This document shows positions 61,475 to 64,000 of a DNA stretch of 64,000 nt, piece by piece (the stretch's first letter is position 1; each line of letters opens with the position of its first letter). The DNA comes from Fimenecus sp045631225 (GTDB lineage Bacteria; Bacillota; Clostridia; Oscillospirales; Acutalibacteraceae), in contig JAZQUG010000038.1 in NCBI GenBank assembly GCA_045631225.1, positions 1 to 64,000 on the forward strand, written 5' to 3'. Position numbers and translations under genes: made by a program. The notes under the pieces were generated by a model, which worked only from the letters and a program-made list of their open reading frames with translations, did no database searches and was not told the origin of the DNA.

Positions 61475-62377
61475 ATGTCATTTTCAGCAAATGTAAAAAA
61501 TGAAATATTATGTTTTGATATAGAAAACGAATGTTGTCGTCACGCTTTTGCTTATGGTATGATGCTTTTTTCGAGGGCGTTTTCATATTACGATATTTTT
61601 TTGTTGACGGAACACGAAGGCGTTGCAAACAAATATGCTGAGCTTATGCAGATTGTTTGTGATGTAAAGCCAAAGCTTACCAAGTCTGAAGCAGGTAAAT
61701 TTAAAGTTGAAGTCACAAAAAAAGAAGACCGACTTAAGGTTATGGAAACCTTTGGATATGACAAGAAAAATGGTGGCTCAAGACTTAATTGGAGCAACAT
61801 TGCTGATGAGTGCTGTAAGGTAGCGTTTTTAAAAGGTGCTTTTCTCACTTGTGGTACGGTTAATGACCCTAATAAGAATTACCATCTTGAATTCGTTGTG
61901 CCGTATCTTAATTTAAGTCGTGACCTTAAACTTTTTATAAATGATTATGATGAACTGTCTGTAGAGCCTAAAAGCATAACAAGAAATTCAAACTATGTTG
62001 TATATTTCAAAGACAGTGAATCTATCGAGGATTTGTTGACCGTTATGGGTGCATTTAATTCTTCTCTCGAAATCATGGGAGTAAAAATGTATAAGGATAT
62101 GCGTAATAACGTTAACAGAAAACTTAATTTTGAAAATGCGAACCTTGATAAAACTCTTGATGCTTCATCAAAACAGGTTGATGCTATCTTACATATTAAG
62201 AATACGGTAGGACTGTCTTATTTATCGGAAGATTTAAAAGAGCTTGCGGAAATAAGACTTGAAAATCCTGATATGTCCTTGCGTGAACTTGGAGAGAGCT
62301 TAAGTGTTTCCATATCCCGTTCAGGTGTTAATCACAGATTACAAAGAATCTGCGAAATTTCAAAGAATATTAAATAG
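61475..62377 (+). CDS. whiA: WhiA-family sporulation/division regulator
   Basis: 300 residues. LAGLIDADG-like N-terminal domains (CCRHAFAYGMMLFSRAF; CCKVAFLKGAFLTCGTVNDPNKNYHLEF) and a C-terminal HTH (LKELAEIRLENPDMSLRELGESL..SRSGVNHRLQRICEI). In Firmicutes it acts on chromosome segregation and division. The usual rapZ-yvcK-whiA order lacks yvcK here. Confidence 0.95.
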   Translation: MSFSANVKNEILCFDIENECCRHAFAYGMMLFSRAFSYYDIFLLTEHEGVANKYAELMQIVCDVKPKLTKSEAGKFKVEVTKKEDRLKVMETFGYDKKNGGSRLNWSNIADECCKVAFLKGAFLTCGTVNDPNKNYHLEFVVPYLNLSRDLKLFINDYDELSVEPKSITRNSNYVVYFKDSESIEDLLTVMGAFNSSLEIMGVKMYKDMRNNVNRKLNFENANLDKTLDASSKQVDAILHIKNTVGLSYLSEDLKELAEIRLENPDMSLRELGESLSVSISRSGVNHRLQRICEISKNIK

Positions 62378-62385
62378 GTGAAATT

Positions 62386-63075
62386 ATGAGAAGAACAGAA
62401 GATATTTCTTTTGATTATAATAAAGATAAAAATACGGTAAATGTACCAAATAAAGAAAAACACAAAAAAGAATCGTTTACAGTTAATGTTAATGAAATTA
62501 AGAAAAAAGCAGATGCCCCAAAGGTCGAGAAAAATGTAACGGTTAAAGTGCGAAAAGGTCCTTGGGAAATCGTATATGAGTGGATTGACTCGTTTGTATT
62601 TTCGATAATTCTTATTTTACTTGTTTTTGTTTTCTGCTTCAGAGTAGTTGGTGTTGACGGTGAATCTATGATGCCTACACTCAATCATGGCGATTGGTTG
62701 ACAGTTAAGGCTATTAACACAGAGATTAAACGAGGAGATATTGTTATTGTTACACAACCTAATGACCTTAATGAGCCTTTGGTCAAGAGGGTTATTGCTG
62801 TTGGTGGCGATACTTTGGATATCAACTTTATAACAGGTCAGGTTTGGGTTAATGGTGAAGTAATCGATGAACCTTATATTATGGAGCAAACACGAAATAA
62901 AGGTGATTTTGACAGACCTGTCAGAATTCCTGAGGGATATGTTTTTGTAATGGGTGACAATCGAAATGATTCATTGGATAGCCGATTTGACTCAATAGGA
63001 ATAATTGATGAACGATATATACTCGGTGTTGCCAATGCCCGTATGTATCCATATGGAGAATGGGAGATATATTAA
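62386..63075 (+). CDS. lepB: Signal peptidase I (with long cytoplasmic N-terminus)
   Basis: 229 residues. A Lys-rich hydrophilic ~60-residue N-terminal extension, one membrane helix (~68-85) and the S26 domain: VDGESMMPTLNHGDW (catalytic Ser ~91), LVKRVIAVGGDTL (catalytic Lys ~129) and VMGDNRNDSLDSRFDSIG. Cleaves signal peptides of exported proteins such as the BspA-like ones. Overlaps the second peptidase by 1 bp. Confidence 0.94.
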   Translation: MRRTEDISFDYNKDKNTVNVPNKEKHKKESFTVNVNEIKKKADAPKVEKNVTVKVRKGPWEIVYEWIDSFVFSIILILLVFVFCFRVVGVDGESMMPTLNHGDWLTVKAINTEIKRGDIVIVTQPNDLNEPLVKRVIAVGGDTLDINFITGQVWVNGEVIDEPYIMEQTRNKGDFDRPVRIPEGYVFVMGDNRNDSLDSRFDSIGIIDERYILGVANARMYPYGEWEIY

Positions 63076-63662
63076 TGGAAGAAAATATGAATGTAGATGT
63101 TGTAGAAGAAGCATCAAATGAAAAATTAAATAAGAATGCGGAATCAGTATATGATTTTGCATCTATACTTGTTTCAGCGGTTTTAACAGTGGGAATAATT
63201 TTTACATTCTTTTTCAAGATTTCAACCGTTTCAGGTGAATCAATGGAAAATACTCTTCATCACGCAGACAGACTGATTATCAGTTCTGTTGTTAATGATG
63301 TTGAATACGGTGATGTTGTTGTTACTTCGCAGCCCAACCTTTTCAATAAAGTACTTATCAAAAGAGTAATTGCAGTTGGCGGACAAACAGTATGGTTTGA
63401 CGAAGAAACAAAACAGACGATTGTTGACGGAAAAGCACTTGATGAACCATACATAAAAGAAGAGATGGAATATACATCTGCAATGGATAAGTTATTTACT
63501 GTCCCCGAAGGTAAAATCTTCGTAATGGGTGATAATCGTAATAATTCTTCTGATAGTCGTGATGAGTTTGTCGGAGTGATTGATGAAAATTATATTGTTG
63601 GTAAAGTAGTATATAGATTTGGTGACAAATCTTTGTTTAATACAGATTTCAAGGAGTCATAA
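63075..63662 (+). CDS. Signal peptidase I, second copy
   Basis: 195 residues. One membrane helix (~33-52), then VSGESMENTLHHADR (catalytic Ser), LIKRVIAVGGQTVWF (catalytic Lys) and VMGDNRNNSSDSRDEFVG. Diverged from the neighbour (different N-terminus, WFDEETKQTIVDG). The frame extends five codons upstream to 63060; ATG 63075 overlaps the lepB stop and follows TGGGAGATA. Confidence 0.93.
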   Translation: MEENMNVDVVEEASNEKLNKNAESVYDFASILVSAVLTVGIIFTFFFKISTVSGESMENTLHHADRLIISSVVNDVEYGDVVVTSQPNLFNKVLIKRVIAVGGQTVWFDEETKQTIVDGKALDEPYIKEEMEYTSAMDKLFTVPEGKIFVMGDNRNNSSDSRDEFVGVIDENYIVGKVVYRFGDKSLFNTDFKES

Positions 63663-63663
63663 A

Positions 63664-64000
63664 ATGGGCGATACTCAAAGACAGATTGTCCAATGGTTTC
63701 CCGGCCATATGGCGAAAACACGCCGTCTTATTAAAGAAAGTCTTTCGCTTGTAGATGGTGTGACTGAAATCATTGATGCACGAATTCCTTACAGTAGTTC
63801 AAATCCTGAACTGGAAGAAATGATAAATGGTAAGCCACGAATTATTCTGTTGAATAAATGTGACCTTGCCGATAAGAATACAACCAATCAATGGGTTGAG
63901 TTCTATAAAAATAAAGGTATAAGAGCAATCCCTGTTGATTGTCGTACAGGTAAAGGACTTAATAATTATATTGTTGCTGTAAGAGAAGTTTTAAAGGATG
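63664..64000 (+). CDS. rbgA: Ribosome biogenesis GTPase RbgA/YlqF (partial)
   Basis: The first 112 codons only; the gene runs off the window. It starts MGDTQRQIVQWFPGHMAKTRRLI (WFPGHMAKA motif of YlqF), then VDGVTEIIDARIPYSSSNPEL and the circularly permuted G4 motif LNKCDLAD. RbgA helps assemble the 50S subunit. ATG 63664 follows AAGGAGTCAT. Confidence 0.95.
   Translation, partial: MGDTQRQIVQWFPGHMAKTRRLIKESLSLVDGVTEIIDARIPYSSSNPELEEMINGKPRIILLNKCDLADKNTTNQWVEFYKNKGIRAIPVDCRTGKGLNNYIVAVREVLKD

Noticed and set aside
1..64000. tRNA genes, prophage, transposase or integrase genes
   Set aside because: None were recognised by eye in the intergenic spaces, although short tRNAs could be missed without a covariance search.

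Overview
This window looks like chromosome from a low-GC, anaerobic, spore-forming Clostridia member, most likely a gut Oscillospiraceae/Ruminococcaceae-type bacterium. The support is gene content: an alpha/beta-type small acid-soluble spore protein, a PdaA-like deacetylase, the Firmicutes hprK/rapZ/whiA and sepF/divIVA/lspA neighbourhoods, a NuoE/NuoF/GltD-type redox operon full of Fe-S motifs, BspA-like leucine-rich-repeat secreted proteins and abundant short palindromic intergenic repeats. The species cannot be named from the sequence alone.

Layout. 1-180: the 3' end of a 23S rRNA followed directly by a terminator, with no 5S. 0.2-2.5 kb: a membrane methyltransferase, a family I.5-type lipase split by a frameshift in an A7 tract, and a 59-residue membrane protein remnant. 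2.6-5.2 kb: nagA and an overlapping ROK-like gene. 5.2-9.7 kb: BspA cassette 1. 9.7-19.5 kb: gdhA (minus), tsaE-tsaB-rpiB, upp, a PHP protein (minus) and a three-gene operon resembling the Stn-type electron-bifurcating transhydrogenase. 19.5-22.7 kb: BspA cassette 2. 22.8-34.1 kb: a GH2 beta-mannosidase, a lipoprotein, mtaB (minus), dacF, pgi, a P-loop protein, yceD-rpmF and a DUF512-type radical SAM gene with der. 34.1-37.0 kb: BspA cassette 3. 37.1-55 kb: an SCP2 protein (minus), an alpha/beta hydrolase, miaB-ylbF-mutS, nucleotide-handling genes, mutL-miaA, then a division/envelope run (HlyD-like, yggS, sepF, divIVA, lspA, rluD) and a split transketolase. 55-64 kb: a membrane-bound MerR-like regulator, trmL (minus), spore-related genes, hprK-murB-rapZ-whiA, two signal peptidases and the start of rbgA.

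The most unusual content is the BspA cassette, present three times on the same strand at nearly equal ~14.4 kb spacing. Each copy begins with a conserved 17-nt palindromic end (TCAAAYTATAATTTRTC). It then has palindromic repeats, an apparently autonomous structured RNA, a conserved two-codon ORF, a sigma-A promoter (all with 17-bp spacers) and a secreted BspA-like gene whose protein ends in a shared Cys/His-flanked hydrophobic tail. The RNA has its own promoter, a long basal stem, an inner strand that can pair with a 3' tail through compensatory changes, and a UUCG-loop terminator. I do not recognise this RNA as a known family. Cassette 3 is a mosaic: its 5' flank matches cassette 1 and its 3' end matches cassette 2, which suggests recombination between copies.

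Most other genes are housekeeping: cell wall (murB, dacF, pdaA-like), tRNA modification (tsaE, tsaB, mtaB, miaB, miaA, trmL), mismatch repair (mutS, mutL), carbon control (hprK) and central carbon metabolism (pgi, rpiB, transketolase, nagA). All calls come from reading motifs and context; no database search was run.
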